This document shows, in pieces, positions 30,101 to 38,126 of a stretch of DNA of 64,000 nucleotides (position 1 is its first letter; every line of letters begins with the position of its first letter). Source of the DNA: Rheinheimera faecalis (GTDB lineage: Bacteria; Pseudomonadota; Gammaproteobacteria; Enterobacterales; Alteromonadaceae). Below the pieces are notes generated by a model that had not been told where the DNA came from, ran no database searches, and worked only from the letters and a program-made list of their open reading frames with translations. Location of the stretch: NCBI RefSeq assembly GCF_021290965.1, contig NZ_JAJOYT010000005.1:310001-374000 (forward strand), in the 5' to 3' direction. A program made the position numbers and the translations under genes.

Positions 30101-31098
30101 ACGTGGTGAAACCACAACCTATGCCATGGCTGGCCGATTTACCTCCAATCAAACTGGATTGTAAAAGCTGTGTGTTTGGGCCTTTTGATTTAGGCCAACT
30201 GAGGATGCAAACCGAATCCGATGGCGAGCGTTTAACTATTCAGAGCTTTGAATCCCGTTATAAAAAACATCAACTGAGTATCAAAGGCCATTGGCAAAAA
30301 GATGCAGAAGCCGGTGTTACTACCTTATCTGCAAAATTAACCAGCCCTGACTTTGGTCAGTTGATGAAAGACTACCATTTAAGCTCAGCTATAGCGGGTA
30401 GTCCGGCCCAGGTGCAGATAGACAGTATCAGCTGGGCTGGCGGGCCGACTCAGTTTAACTACGCCACCTTAGGCGGCAAACTGAACTGGCAGTTGGGTGA
30501 AGGTTCCTTGTCTGAAGTCAGCGACAAAGGTGCGCGCTTATTGTCTTTATTTAGCCTGGGGTCTTTGGTGCGTAAGCTGAAGCTGGACTTCAGGGATATT
30601 TTCTCTAAAGGCTTTTTCTACACTGAAATGAAAGGCGATTTACAGCTGGATAAAGGCGTAGTGCATACCAACAACACCATGGTCGATGGCGCTGCGGGTA
30701 AAATTGAAATTCAGGGTTATGCCGATTTAGTCACAAGGCAACTGGATTATCAGATGGCGTTTTTACCAAAAATTACCTCGAGCCTGCCTGTTTTGGTGGC
30801 TTTATTGCAGTTTAATCCGGCCACTGGTTTAGCCGCTTTGGCTCTTGATGAGCTGGTCGAATCGGCTGAAGTAGTGTCCAAAGTTAATTTTGTAGTCACA
30901 GGTAATTTTGACCAGCCGGAAGTGGTGGAAGTGGCGCGTCATACCACTGAAGTCGAAATTCCACGTTCTGAGTTATTAAAAGCCGAACAGGAAAAACGCC
31001 TACGTTTGCAGCAGGAACAAGAGTCGCAGCAAAAACCTGTCAAACCTGCGGCAAGCAGTAAAGCAAAGGATAAAACCAGGGAGAAAGCCAATGGCTAA
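27112..31098 (+). CDS. yhdP: YhdP family AsmA-like envelope protein
   Basis: 1328 residues. It starts with GTG at 27112, sharing a base with the rng stop (TAGTG). One N-terminal membrane helix (LWIFFAIFVVLMATLVSAL) is followed by a very long periplasmic AsmA-like/DUF3971 beta structure and an AsmA_2-like C-terminal domain (MKGDLQLDKGVVHTNNTMVDG). YhdP, TamB and YdbH form bridges that move phospholipids from inner to outer membrane in E. coli. The lysine/glutamate-rich tail (about 1285-1328) is a charged low-complexity extension. Position between rng and tldD is the conserved one. Confidence 0.92.
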   Translation: MRTVKQAWFYCLHKLWIFFAIFVVLMATLVSALRFGLPYAPGYKTDIEHWIKAEYGTEVRIGALSAGWQGTGPALVLQQLEVLDSNYQPQLTVQETGIRLDFWRSLRTMKLSAAHFELTGLTYRVDAQRWLGTGVATPSDNQQLFDALQDLFFKQLQHFSVLDSQLVFNNAQDEDIRLEIKALNWQNEGERHQGWGELSVADVTANTLSFIIDLTGEPSKAQGQLYLASQQLDLLPWFQQLLPQTRKLNSAKLNFAAWGDIKAGKLQQIDVALSDNNVGWLKDGVWNKVALSDGYLRWVPMAKGWSLSSSPMTLSNSSQSWPGLQLQLNQNELGYQASLQNLQLGVARPLLELFSDGSEQLQSLLSYQLDGKVERLDLVTENDQWYLSGQFNELSSAPVADVPGVKGFNGRFVASPHFGWLGLKAEDGALQWGQAFSKDWTYKGAELELAWRKRAGNWQILVPYLSLWQDAFSLEAELVVNLDDKPDMDLVAELHGVPVQNAEQFFPKFYMPESVIKYLKPALVSGDVSSGKVLWSGDFSAYPYAERDGVFQALADVTNAEFLFDENWPSLTDLSAQLFFENAAMLISSKSGYLVDAPVDQGVQVGIPDLYNADNLIIDIKQQLLAEQVTTLMQASPLHDSVGETLAYLGVTGPVKGDVRLTIGLNEPTVDIKGAIDFERNGLALSAPALVGENLTGRLEFHNDILTADDLQLFISNIPVQFGFRGEQQQDNYKVSLLSQGLQNSHELLLSLAPQLEHFATGPLSWQFKLDLLLAGEGYTYQADLALDLTDTELLLPAPLAKKSGQAGTVFWSSSGSQDNSVIALTYQDLVFFDASYVHAQGQIGRAHLSLGAKENAGFADGFTISANLDKTDFMPWFELIRQQVSQQSDEAGLLPALTSVKAKVNTLSVTEDILFDQVQLQLKPEADFWLVDLDSTQTKGQLKLAKDFMAQGIEANLEFLKLFPYDPAEAEAEALAAAESLAKLTKEQQIAKALADVVKPQPMPWLADLPPIKLDCKSCVFGPFDLGQLRMQTESDGERLTIQSFESRYKKHQLSIKGHWQKDAEAGVTTLSAKLTSPDFGQLMKDYHLSSAIAGSPAQVQIDSISWAGGPTQFNYATLGGKLNWQLGEGSLSEVSDKGARLLSLFSLGSLVRKLKLDFRDIFSKGFFYTEMKGDLQLDKGVVHTNNTMVDGAAGKIEIQGYADLVTRQLDYQMAFLPKITSSLPVLVALLQFNPATGLAALALDELVESAEVVSKVNFVVTGNFDQPEVVEVARHTTEVEIPRSELLKAEQEKRLRLQQEQESQQKPVKPAASSKAKDKTREKANG

Positions 31099-31930
31099 GC
31101 TCTGGCGCTTATCTGCAGTTCAGCTGACCAGCGGGCCGGATCCTTTATTGAATCTGGCGAAAGTGGACAGCTTGCTGGCGCAACTACCCAAAGCATCGCA
31201 ACATCTGGCGGTATTACCTGAAGGTGTGGCGGTATTTGCAGGCCCTGATGGCTTAAACCTGCAACTGGCGGAAGCCTTAGGCTCTGGCCCGCTGCAAAGC
31301 GCTTATGCTGAATTAGCAAAAAAACACCAACTGTATTTATTGGTCGGCACTTTGCCAACCCAAACTTCTGATCCAACACGTTTTGCTGCCAGTAGTCTGT
31401 TATATAGTCCTGCAGGTGAATTGGTCGCTGATTATCAGAAAATCCATTTGTTTGATGCTTTGGTCAATGACAGCAGCAAGCAGTATCTGGAATCAGCCAC
31501 TACTATGCCGGGTGAAAAGTTAAGCCTGGCCCAGGCTCAGCAGTTAAAGTTGGGGATGCTGATTTGTTATGATATGCGTTTTCCCGGATTAGCCCAGGCT
31601 TTAGCTGCTCAGGGCATGAATGTGATGGCTGTACCTTCGGCTTTTACTACAGTGACAGGGGAGGCGCATTGGCATACCTTATTAAGAGCCCGTGCCATAG
31701 AAACCCAGAGTTTTGTTGTAGCACCAGCTCAGGTGGGCACTCATCCTAATGGTCGTCAGACCTATGGCCATAGTTTAATTATCGACCCATGGGGTCGTAT
31801 TCTGGCCGAAGCCGATGGCAGCAGCGAAATGGTGCTGAGTGTCGAAACAGATTTAGATCTTTGCCAGCAGCTGGCGGAGAAAATGCCGGTAAGGCACCAC
31901 AACAGATTTCAAAGTGAGTTCAAAGCATGA
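31091..31930 (+). CDS. carbon-nitrogen hydrolase (nitrilase superfamily, NIT2/YbeM-like)
   Basis: 279 residues with the complete nitrilase triad: Glu44 (VLPEGVAVF), Lys117 (YQKIHLFD) and Cys159 ([10 protein letters not shown]). The YQKIHLFDA and [11 protein letters not shown] motifs place it near the NIT1/NIT2 branch, whose members remove the amide from deaminated glutathione or alpha-ketoglutaramate. The exact substrate is not certain. It is inserted between yhdP (8-bp overlap) and tldD (4-bp overlap), a common arrangement outside the enterics. Confidence 0.88.
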   Translation: MAKLWRLSAVQLTSGPDPLLNLAKVDSLLAQLPKASQHLAVLPEGVAVFAGPDGLNLQLAEALGSGPLQSAYAELAKKHQLYLLVGTLPTQTSDPTRFAASSLLYSPAGELVADYQKIHLFDALVNDSSKQYLESATTMPGEKLSLAQAQQLKLGMLICYDMRFPGLAQALAAQGMNVMAVPSAFTTVTGEAHWHTLLRARAIETQSFVVAPAQVGTHPNGRQTYGHSLIIDPWGRILAEADGSSEMVLSVETDLDLCQQLAEKMPVRHHNRFQSEFKA

Positions 31931-33366
31931 GTAACGTCGAACACAACCTGTTAAGCGCCAGTGACCTAAGCGCCAGTGATTTACAACAAAGCTTAGGCTT
32001 TTTGTTTGCGCACAAGCTGGATTACGCCGACTTGTATTTTCAGTCCAGCGTACATGAATCCTGGGGCTTGGAAGATGGTTTAGTGAAAGACGGCTCTTTT
32101 AATATTGAACGTGGTGTGGGCGTGCGGGCCATCAGCGGTGAAAAAACCGGTTTTGCTTATGCCGATTCTATTTCAGCTGCAGCTTTAAAGCAGGCGGCAG
32201 AAGCGGCCCGTGGCATCGCTGGTGCTGGCAAACAAGGTTCAGTACAGGTCTTTAAGCAGCAATCCCAACCACAAATTTATTTGCCTTGTGAGCCACTGCA
32301 AAGTTTGGACAACACAGCCAAAGTTGAGCTATTGAAGCAGATGGAAGTTTATATTCGTAGCCTCGACAGCCGTGCTGAACAAGTGGCTGTCAGCTTATCC
32401 GGCGTTTATGAAGAGGTGCTGGTTGCAGCATCCGATGGTACTTTTGCCACTGATATTCGTCCTTTAGTGCGGTTAAACTGTTCTGTGCTGCTGCAACACA
32501 ATGGTCGCCGTGAACGTGGCGGCAGTGGTGGTGGTGCCCGTACTAACTATCAATATTTCCTTGAAGACGTCAACGGCTCACCACGCTGGCAGGGTTATGC
32601 CCGTGAAGCAGTACGTATGGCTCAGGTGAATTTAACAGCAGTAGACGCACCAGCTGGCACTATGCCTGTGGTCTTAGGTTCAGGCTGGCCTGGCGTGTTA
32701 TTACACGAAGCTGTAGGTCATGGTCTGGAAGGTGATTTTAACCGTAAAGGTTCATCCACTTTCGCTGGTCGTGTCGGCGAGCAAGTCGCATCCAAACACT
32801 GCACTATTGTTGATGACGGCACTTTGGCTCATCGCCGTGGTTCACTGAATATCGACGACGAAGGCACAGCCAGCCAATACAACGTGCTGATCGAAAACGG
32901 TATTCTGAAAGGTTATATGCAGGATAAACACAACGCCATGCTGATGAACGTGGCGCCTACAGGCAATGGACGTCGTGAGTCTTTTGCTCATTTGCCTATG
33001 CCCCGTATGACCAATACCTATATGCTGGCGGGGGAATATGACCCACAAGAAATTATCGGCAGCGTGAAAAAAGGTATTTATGCACCGAATTTTGGTGGTG
33101 GTCAGGTGGACATTACTTCAGGCAAATTTGTATTTTCAGCCTCAGAAGCTTATCTGATTGAAGACGGTAAAATTACCACACCAATTAAAGGCGCAACCCT
33201 TATAGGCAACGGTCCTGAAGCAATGCAGCAGGTATCTATGGTCGGTAACGACCTGACACTGGATGCTGGGGTTGGCGTTTGTGGTAAACAAGGTCAAAGC
33301 CTGCCTGTGGGTGTAGGTCAACCTACCTTAAAACTGGATGCCATGACGGTAGGCGGTACTGCGTAA
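31927..33366 (+). CDS. tldD: metalloprotease TldD
   Basis: 479 residues. The zinc motif HEAVGH lies at 260-265, and the neighbouring [20 protein letters not shown] is the family hallmark. TldD forms a heterodimer with PmbA/TldE, encoded at 35896, and digests unfolded peptides; it is needed for maturation of microcin B17 and for CcdA turnover in E. coli. ATGA start inside the nitrilase stop; last gene of the mreB chain. A MITE-like element begins two bases after its stop. Confidence 0.95.
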   Translation: MSNVEHNLLSASDLSASDLQQSLGFLFAHKLDYADLYFQSSVHESWGLEDGLVKDGSFNIERGVGVRAISGEKTGFAYADSISAAALKQAAEAARGIAGAGKQGSVQVFKQQSQPQIYLPCEPLQSLDNTAKVELLKQMEVYIRSLDSRAEQVAVSLSGVYEEVLVAASDGTFATDIRPLVRLNCSVLLQHNGRRERGGSGGGARTNYQYFLEDVNGSPRWQGYAREAVRMAQVNLTAVDAPAGTMPVVLGSGWPGVLLHEAVGHGLEGDFNRKGSSTFAGRVGEQVASKHCTIVDDGTLAHRRGSLNIDDEGTASQYNVLIENGILKGYMQDKHNAMLMNVAPTGNGRRESFAHLPMPRMTNTYMLAGEYDPQEIIGSVKKGIYAPNFGGGQVDITSGKFVFSASEAYLIEDGKITTPIKGATLIGNGPEAMQQVSMVGNDLTLDAGVGVCGKQGQSLPVGVGQPTLKLDAMTVGGTA

Positions 33367-33367
33367 C

Positions 33368-33635
33368 TAGAGCGTGTTGACGTTTCGAGATTAAATTTTG
33401 TTCGTTCTGGAGGCGCGTTGAGCGCGAAAGGAGGAGCGAAGTTTAGTTATTCTAAATGAGCGACGAGTGACAAAGCTCAGGGCGCCGCCAGACGAACCCG
33501 AAGGGCAGCGCCTGGCCGGCCTTTCTGCTGCGTTAGCACTCGTTTATGTAGAATAACTACACTGCACTCGCGCTGCCTTGCATAAAAACCGGCCAGACTG
33601 CTGCAAAAATAATCCTGAAACGTCAACACGCTCTA
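33368..33635. mobile_element. MITE-like element with 19-bp terminal inverted repeats
   Basis: The 268-bp stretch is bounded by perfect 19-bp inverted repeats (TAGAGCGTGTTGACGTTTC at 33368-33386 and its complement at 33617-33635); the outermost TA on both sides may be a TA target duplication. Inside, a second imperfect inverted repeat (AGTTATTCTA ... TAGAATAACT, 33443-33572 approximately) frames a GC-rich core. No open reading frame for a transposase is present. The structure fits a non-autonomous miniature transposon moved in trans. No family name is assigned. Confidence 0.65.
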
Positions 33636-33696
33636 ATCTTTCAGACAAAAACACTAGGACTTTGTGCCGTTTTACGGCAAGATCCAGCCCATTAAA

Positions 33697-33753
33697 TAAT
33701 TCGGGTCAGAGTAAAATTAAACCTCCGCTTTAATTTTACTCTGACCCGAATTA
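33697..33753. repeat. GGGTCAG palindrome copy 2 (perfect, 24-bp arms)
   Basis: Perfect inverted repeat, arms 33697-33720 and 33730-33753, with a 9-base loop. The left arm carries the same 23 bases seen 3' of mshQ. It lies 29 bp before the pssA start and 330 bp after tldD, so it could stop read-through from the upstream chain. The arm core GGGTCAGAG is shared with copy 1, and GGGTCAG with the palindrome at 35124. Confidence 0.8.
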
Positions 33754-33781
33754 AATCTACTGACTGAGAATTTCGCCTGCT

Positions 33782-35125
33782 ATGTTACAAACTTTGTTAA
33801 ACAGACGTCGTCTGGCCAAATTGCCAAAAACAGATCTGGTGGCTGAAACCGTTTCTGTGTTGTGGTCAGCTGCTGATTATAAAAGCACAGTGCTGGATCT
33901 GATCCAGCGCGCTCAACATCGCATTGTGATCACAGCTTTGTATCTGCAAGCTGATGAAGCTGGTGAACAAATTCTGCGGGCTTTATTTGCCGCCAAACAA
34001 CAAAAGCCAGATTTACAGGTGACTGTTTATGTGGACTATCACCGTGCCCGTCGTGGCCTGATAGGTCAGGAAGGCGCCCGCACCAACAACGATTTTTACC
34101 GTGAGATTGCCAAAGACTACGACTTGCCTATTCAGATCATTGGTGTGCCGGTAAAAAAGCGTGAGTTGTTTGGGGTGCTGCATTTAAAAGGTTTTGTGTT
34201 TGATCAAACCCTGCTGTACAGCGGTGCTTCACTGAACAATGTCTATCTGGCAGAAGAAAATCGTTACCGTGCTGACCGTTATTTAGTGCTGCAAAATCAG
34301 GTAATGACAGACGCCATAGTGCAGGCGCATCAGCAGTTATTTGGCGATGAAGAACAAACACCAGAACTGCTGGACGACGAAGACTATGTCAGTCAGGCAG
34401 TAAAACGCCAGTCACGTTTATGGCTAAAACATGCCAAAGCCACCCGTTATCAGTATTCTGATAAAACTGACTCGGCTTTACGGGCTTCATTGTTGATGGG
34501 CTTAGGGCGTCGTAATAACGAGCTAAACAGCACAGTGCTTGCGCTGCTTTCGGTGGCGCAACAGGATGTACTAATTTATACGCCTTATTTTAACCCGCCT
34601 GTGGCTTTGGCCAGAGCGCTACGTAAATGTTTAAAACGTGGTGTCACTGTGACCATAGTAGTGGGCGATAAAACAGCCAACGATTTTTATATTCCACCAG
34701 GTCAGCGTTTTAGCAAAATTGGCGGTTTACCTTATTTCTACGAAACCATTTTGCGTAAATTTGTCCGGGCTAATCAAAAGTTTATCGATTCAGGTTTGCT
34801 GCACGTCAAACTGTGGAAACACCAGGACAACAGTTATCATCTCAAAGGCTTAAGTGTGGATGGTGTGAAGCATCTGTTTACTGGTCACAACCTGAATCCA
34901 CGGGCTTTTGCTCTGGATTTTGAAAACGGTATCTATGTGGAAGATGACCTGCAGCAGTTAAAAACTTTGCTGGAACAAGAAAAACAAGTGATCACAGCCC
35001 ACGCCAGCGAAGTTGTGCATTATTCAGAAATTGAAACTGTGCGGGATTATCCGGAAGTGGTACAAAAGCTGTTAAGCCAGTTGCGTCGTATAGGTGCAGA
35101 TTTGGTGGTGAAGCGGTTGATATAA
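33782..35125 (+). CDS. pssA: CDP-diacylglycerol-serine O-phosphatidyltransferase PssA
   Basis: 447 residues, close to the 451 of E. coli PssA. Two PLD-superfamily HKD motifs are intact: HLKGFVFD (His134, Lys136, Asp141) and HLKGLSVD (His353, Lys355, Asp360). The enzyme joins CDP-diacylglycerol and L-serine to phosphatidylserine, the precursor of phosphatidylethanolamine, at the inner membrane surface. Single gene, bounded on both sides by GGGTCAG-type palindromes. Cardiolipin synthase-like function is less likely because length and the N-terminal segment agree with PssA. Confidence 0.9.
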   Translation: MLQTLLNRRRLAKLPKTDLVAETVSVLWSAADYKSTVLDLIQRAQHRIVITALYLQADEAGEQILRALFAAKQQKPDLQVTVYVDYHRARRGLIGQEGARTNNDFYREIAKDYDLPIQIIGVPVKKRELFGVLHLKGFVFDQTLLYSGASLNNVYLAEENRYRADRYLVLQNQVMTDAIVQAHQQLFGDEEQTPELLDDEDYVSQAVKRQSRLWLKHAKATRYQYSDKTDSALRASLLMGLGRRNNELNSTVLALLSVAQQDVLIYTPYFNPPVALARALRKCLKRGVTVTIVVGDKTANDFYIPPGQRFSKIGGLPYFYETILRKFVRANQKFIDSGLLHVKLWKHQDNSYHLKGLSVDGVKHLFTGHNLNPRAFALDFENGIYVEDDLQQLKTLLEQEKQVITAHASEVVHYSEIETVRDYPEVVQKLLSQLRRIGADLVVKRLI

Positions 35126-35185
35126 AAATGGGGTCAGATCACATTGTTAATTGTTTTATTAACAATGTGATCTGACCCCATTTTT
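35124..35185. terminator. 27-bp-arm palindrome between convergent pssA and darP; likely two-way terminator
   Basis: Perfect inverted repeat with arms 35124-35150 and 35159-35185 and an 8-base loop. The left arm begins AAAAATGGGGTCAG and the right arm ends CTGACCCCATTTTT, so each strand reads a long stem followed by a T-run. It touches the stop codons of both genes. It shares GGGTCAG with copies 1 and 2 but has a different inner stem, so it is a sibling family. Confidence 0.85.
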
Positions 35186-35712
35186 TAGTCTTCTAAAATA
35201 GCCGGCTTAATCAGCTGGAACAATTCACGGAACGCCTTAGGTGGCAGATCCTTTTCCTGTTCTCTTTTTGCATTACGAATAAGTGCCCGTAACTGCTGTA
35301 CGTCTACATCAGGAAAAGCCGCAACAAATTCAGTTAATGCATCCGGATTGGCAATCAGTTTATCGCGCCAGGTTTCCACTAAGTGAAACTTACGGGTCGC
35401 CGCCTGATTGGTGTTACGCAGCACAGCCAAAGCACGTTCAATAGGTTCCAGATCACGGGTACGCATTAAACGACCAATAAACTGGATATGACGGCGCAGC
35501 GCTTCGTGCTTTTTAGACAGCTTATCAGCTAAAGCTAAAGCGTCTTTTAATTCATCATCTAAATCTAACTTAGCACGGGCAGCAGGGCTTAAAGCCACCA
35601 GGTCTTCACCCAGTTTCTGCAGCGCAGTCATCTCTTTTTTGACTTGGGTTTTACTTTTACCATGCTCAACATCCCAGTCGTCGCCATGGGTAAAGTCGGT
35701 CATATCGGCCAT
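35185..35712 (-). CDS. darP: dual-action ribosomal maturation protein DarP (YjgA)
   Basis: 175 residues of the YjgA/DUF615 family, nearly all helical (KSKTQVKKEMTALQKLGEDLV, HIQFIGRLMR, ALRNAKREQEKD-type segment near the end with the conserved RALIRNAKREQ). DarP binds late 50S precursors and helps maturation of the peptidyl-transferase centre. Position next to pmbA (tldE) is conserved in gammaproteobacteria. Convergent with pssA. Confidence 0.93.
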   Translation of the reverse strand: MADMTDFTHGDDWDVEHGKSKTQVKKEMTALQKLGEDLVALSPAARAKLDLDDELKDALALADKLSKKHEALRRHIQFIGRLMRTRDLEPIERALAVLRNTNQAATRKFHLVETWRDKLIANPDALTEFVAAFPDVDVQQLRALIRNAKREQEKDLPPKAFRELFQLIKPAILED

Positions 35713-35793
35713 ACGATTCTCTTACCATCTTAATTAATGCACATAGTATACCCGATAGCCTGCACTCTGTCGTGCATCGGATTGAGGCGGGAC

Positions 35794-35814
35794 GGGCGAC
35801 CGTGAAGGTCGCCC
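35794..35814. repeat. short GGGCGACC hairpin in darP-pmbA intergenic region
   Basis: Perfect 8-bp stem (GGGCGACC / GGTCGCCC) with loop GTGAA, followed by CCTACA. A second small palindrome (TGCAC...GTGCA, 35761-35776) lies 18 bases upstream. This looks like a member of the GTAGGGGCGACC-type REP sequences scattered in many gammaproteobacterial genomes; the name is by resemblance only. Confidence 0.5.
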
Positions 35815-35895
35815 CTACATCCAATTCTTACGGAACTATGGTAAGCTGAGTCCACATTCTGGCAGTTAAAACCGAACACTCTGACAGGTACACAG

Positions 35896-37242
35896 ATGAG
35901 TCAAACCGAAGTTACAATCTGGCAAGAAATCGCCGAAGTAAAAGATGCTGTCAGCCAGGTGCTGGCGCATGCAAAACAATTAGGTGCCAGCAGCGCCGAA
36001 GCCTCGATGAACCGCACCCGTGGTTTAAGTGTCGAAACCCGTCACGGTGAAGTGGAAACCGTTGAGTTTAATCAGGACGGTGGTTTAGGCATCAGTATTT
36101 ATGTTGGTCAGCGTAAAGGTTCTGCTTCTACTGCAGATTTAAGCCCGGCTGCTTTAAAACGCACAGTCGAAGCTGCTATTGATATAGCCCGTTACACCTC
36201 TGAAGATCCACATGCAGGTTTAGCGGATGCGGCCTGGCTGGAATTATCGCCACCGGATCTGGATTTATTTCACCCTGCTTCTGTCTCTACCGAACAAGCT
36301 ATTGAATGGTGTAAAGCCTCTGAAGAAGCAGCTTTTGCTTATGATGCCCGTATCACCAACTCGGAAGGTGCGTCCTTTTCCTCACATCAGGGCTTAAAAG
36401 TCTACGGCAACAGCCATGGTCAACTGGTCGGTTACCCAAGCAGCCGTCACAGCCTAAGCTGTGTCGTGATTGGTGAAGACGGCGATGATATGCAGCGTGA
36501 TTACAGCTACACAGTGGCCCGTGAATTAGGTGCTTTACTGGACCCGGCCCAAATTGGCCGCGAAGCTGCACTGGAGACAGTACAACGCTTAAATGGCCGC
36601 AAGCTGGGCACGCAAAAAGTGCCGGTGATTTTCCGTGCTGATATCGCCAGCAGTATTTTTGGTCATCTGGTATCTGCGATCAGTGGTGGCAGTATCTACC
36701 GTAAATCCAGTTTCCTGCTGGATAAAGTCGGCCAGCCTGTCATGTCTGATAAAGTCACTATTATTGAACGTCCGCATTTAAAACAAGCTTTAGCTTCCAG
36801 TCCTTTTGATGGCGAAGGTGTGAAAACCCGCGATTTAACAGTGCTGGATAAAGGTGTATTAAATACTTACCTGACCACCAGTTATTCAGGCCGCAAGTTA
36901 GGTTTGCCAAGCACGGGTCATGCCGGTGGTATCCATAACTGGTTAGTGCAACATGGTGATGCCGACTTAGCTCAGCTGTGCCGTGATATGGGCACTGGCT
37001 TGCTGGTGACAGAACTGATGGGTCAGGGCGTCAATACAGTCACAGGTGACTACTCACGTGGTGCTGCTGGTTTCTGGGTTGAAAACGGCCAAATTCAGTT
37101 CCCTGTATCCGAAATCACTATAGCCGGTACTTTGCAGCAAATGTTTATGGATATTCAGGCCATAGGCAAAGACGTTGACCCTCGTGGTGGCGTGCTGACT
37201 GGTTCTGTATTGATAGGCCAAATGCAAATCGCCGGTCATTAA
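35896..37242 (+). CDS. pmbA: metalloprotease subunit PmbA (TldE)
   Basis: 448 residues; the partner of TldD. It carries the shared fold (SSAEASMNRTRGLSVETRHGEVETVEF, GLGISIYVGQRKGSASTADLS, GQGVNTVTGDYSRGAAGFWVENG) but not the HExxxH zinc motif, as is normal for TldE. Together with TldD it forms the active protease dimer. Separated from tldD by about 2.5 kb, as in E. coli, where the two are also unlinked; next to darP, the conserved neighbour. The stop overlaps the first base of a palindromic repeat. Confidence 0.95.
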   Translation: MSQTEVTIWQEIAEVKDAVSQVLAHAKQLGASSAEASMNRTRGLSVETRHGEVETVEFNQDGGLGISIYVGQRKGSASTADLSPAALKRTVEAAIDIARYTSEDPHAGLADAAWLELSPPDLDLFHPASVSTEQAIEWCKASEEAAFAYDARITNSEGASFSSHQGLKVYGNSHGQLVGYPSSRHSLSCVVIGEDGDDMQRDYSYTVARELGALLDPAQIGREAALETVQRLNGRKLGTQKVPVIFRADIASSIFGHLVSAISGGSIYRKSSFLLDKVGQPVMSDKVTIIERPHLKQALASSPFDGEGVKTRDLTVLDKGVLNTYLTTSYSGRKLGLPSTGHAGGIHNWLVQHGDADLAQLCRDMGTGLLVTELMGQGVNTVTGDYSRGAAGFWVENGQIQFPVSEITIAGTLQQMFMDIQAIGKDVDPRGGVLTGSVLIGQMQIAGH

Positions 37243-37367
37243 TACCCGTCGTCCTTGAAGCTGCAGCTTTGTTGACTGCGCCACTTCGCCCCAGTCACAT
37301 AGGTTAACTATGCTCCTGGGGCCTCACTGACTTGTCGCCTCGCTGCATCATCAAGTAACTTGGGTAT
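37242..37367. repeat. 126-bp palindromic intergenic repeat (ATACCC ... GGGTAT)
   Basis: The ends are imperfect inverted repeats: ATACCCGTCGTCCTTGAAGC at the left and a right end whose complement reads ATACCCAAGTTACTTGATGA, both continuing into TGCAGC. A central AGGTTAACTATGCTCCTGGG segment lies between. The same kind of element is familiar from intergenic regions of marine gammaproteobacteria; here it starts at the pmbA stop codon. No coding potential. Confidence 0.6.
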
Positions 37368-37475
37368 ATCTGCAGGTTGGAGTCTACGACTCTGATCTGT
37401 TTTCCTCCTTGATTTTTCTGAACTTTCCCCCAGCTATACCCACTAAAGCATTAATTATTTTTCCCGGAGTTTTGT

Positions 37476-38018
37476 ATGAAATCTTTGTCTTTTTTAGTAC
37501 CAGCTACCTTATCTTTTTTGCTGACCAGTTGTGGTTATTTAGCCGGAGACGAAAAGCAGCAGTTAGAACAAGCCTGGCTGGCGAAAGATCAGCAATTACA
37601 GCAGGCTGTAGAACAAATCCGTACTCAGGGGTTAGAAGCTGTTGCCAATGGTGCTGAAGCTGGCACTGTCGCCTCTTGTGTGGCTACCACTTTAGTGGCC
37701 GATCCGGTTGGCCGCTTAATCAGTGTGGAAGGCGCTTTGGTTGAGTCAGCCAAGGTGTCACAGTTACTGGCTGATTTACAGCAGGTGATGGAACAGGATG
37801 TATCACTGGAGCAAATGGCGGGCTTATTACAACGTGGCGCTGATGCTGCAGTCTATGCCAAAACCTTAATTGAACAACAAGGTGTAGAGCAGGCGTTGCA
37901 GACATTAAAGCAGATGGCAATCGCCAGCCAGCAGTTTGCCCAACAGGACTTAGGAGCACATTTGCAGCAGCTGTTAGGTACTTGTCATACCAAGCCCGCA
38001 GAGAATAGTGAAGCGTGA
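37476..38018 (+). CDS. small lipoprotein of unknown function
   Basis: 180 residues. The N-terminus MKSLSFLVPATLSFLLTSC is a lipoprotein signal with lipobox LTSC (Cys19); position +2 is Gly, favouring the outer membrane. The mature part is strongly helical and Gln/Ala-rich (QQLEQAWLAKDQQLQQAVEQ; VEQALQTLKQMAIASQQ), with two more cysteines (VASCVAT, GTCHTK). CCCGGAG lies 8 nt before the ATG. No known domain is recognised. It stands alone between pmbA and the convergent peptidase gene, ended by a strong terminator. Confidence 0.75.
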   Translation: MKSLSFLVPATLSFLLTSCGYLAGDEKQQLEQAWLAKDQQLQQAVEQIRTQGLEAVANGAEAGTVASCVATTLVADPVGRLISVEGALVESAKVSQLLADLQQVMEQDVSLEQMAGLLQRGADAAVYAKTLIEQQGVEQALQTLKQMAIASQQFAQQDLGAHLQQLLGTCHTKPAENSEA

Positions 38019-38038
38019 CAAATAATTTGTAGAATATA

Positions 38039-38067
38039 GTCGCAACAACCTTCCTGATAGTTGCGAC
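38039..38067. repeat. 8-bp inverted repeat downstream of the lipoprotein gene
   Basis: Arms GTCGCAAC (38039-38046) and GTTGCGAC (38060-38067) with a 13-base loop, 20 bases after the stop. No T-run follows, so it may be an RNA-stability hairpin that precedes the terminator at 38081. Confidence 0.5.
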
Positions 38068-38080
38068 ATACCGTCCATAA

Positions 38081-38105
38081 AAAAGCCGCTCAGTGAGCGG
38101 CTTTT
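38081..38105. terminator. rho-independent terminator, likely two-way
   Basis: Perfect 12-bp stem (AAAAGCCGCTCA / TGAGCGGCTTTT) around one loop base; the A-run and T-run at the two ends allow it to work for the lipoprotein gene on the plus strand and for the peptidase gene on the minus strand. Confidence 0.85.
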
Positions 38106-38126
38106 GTGTCTTGAAACCAGCAGAAC

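Noticed and set aside
33420-33560. Possible CRISPR-like or small-RNA structure in the GC-rich core after tldD.
   Set aside because: No regular spacer-repeat pattern; the stretch is explained as the inside of the terminal-inverted-repeat element.
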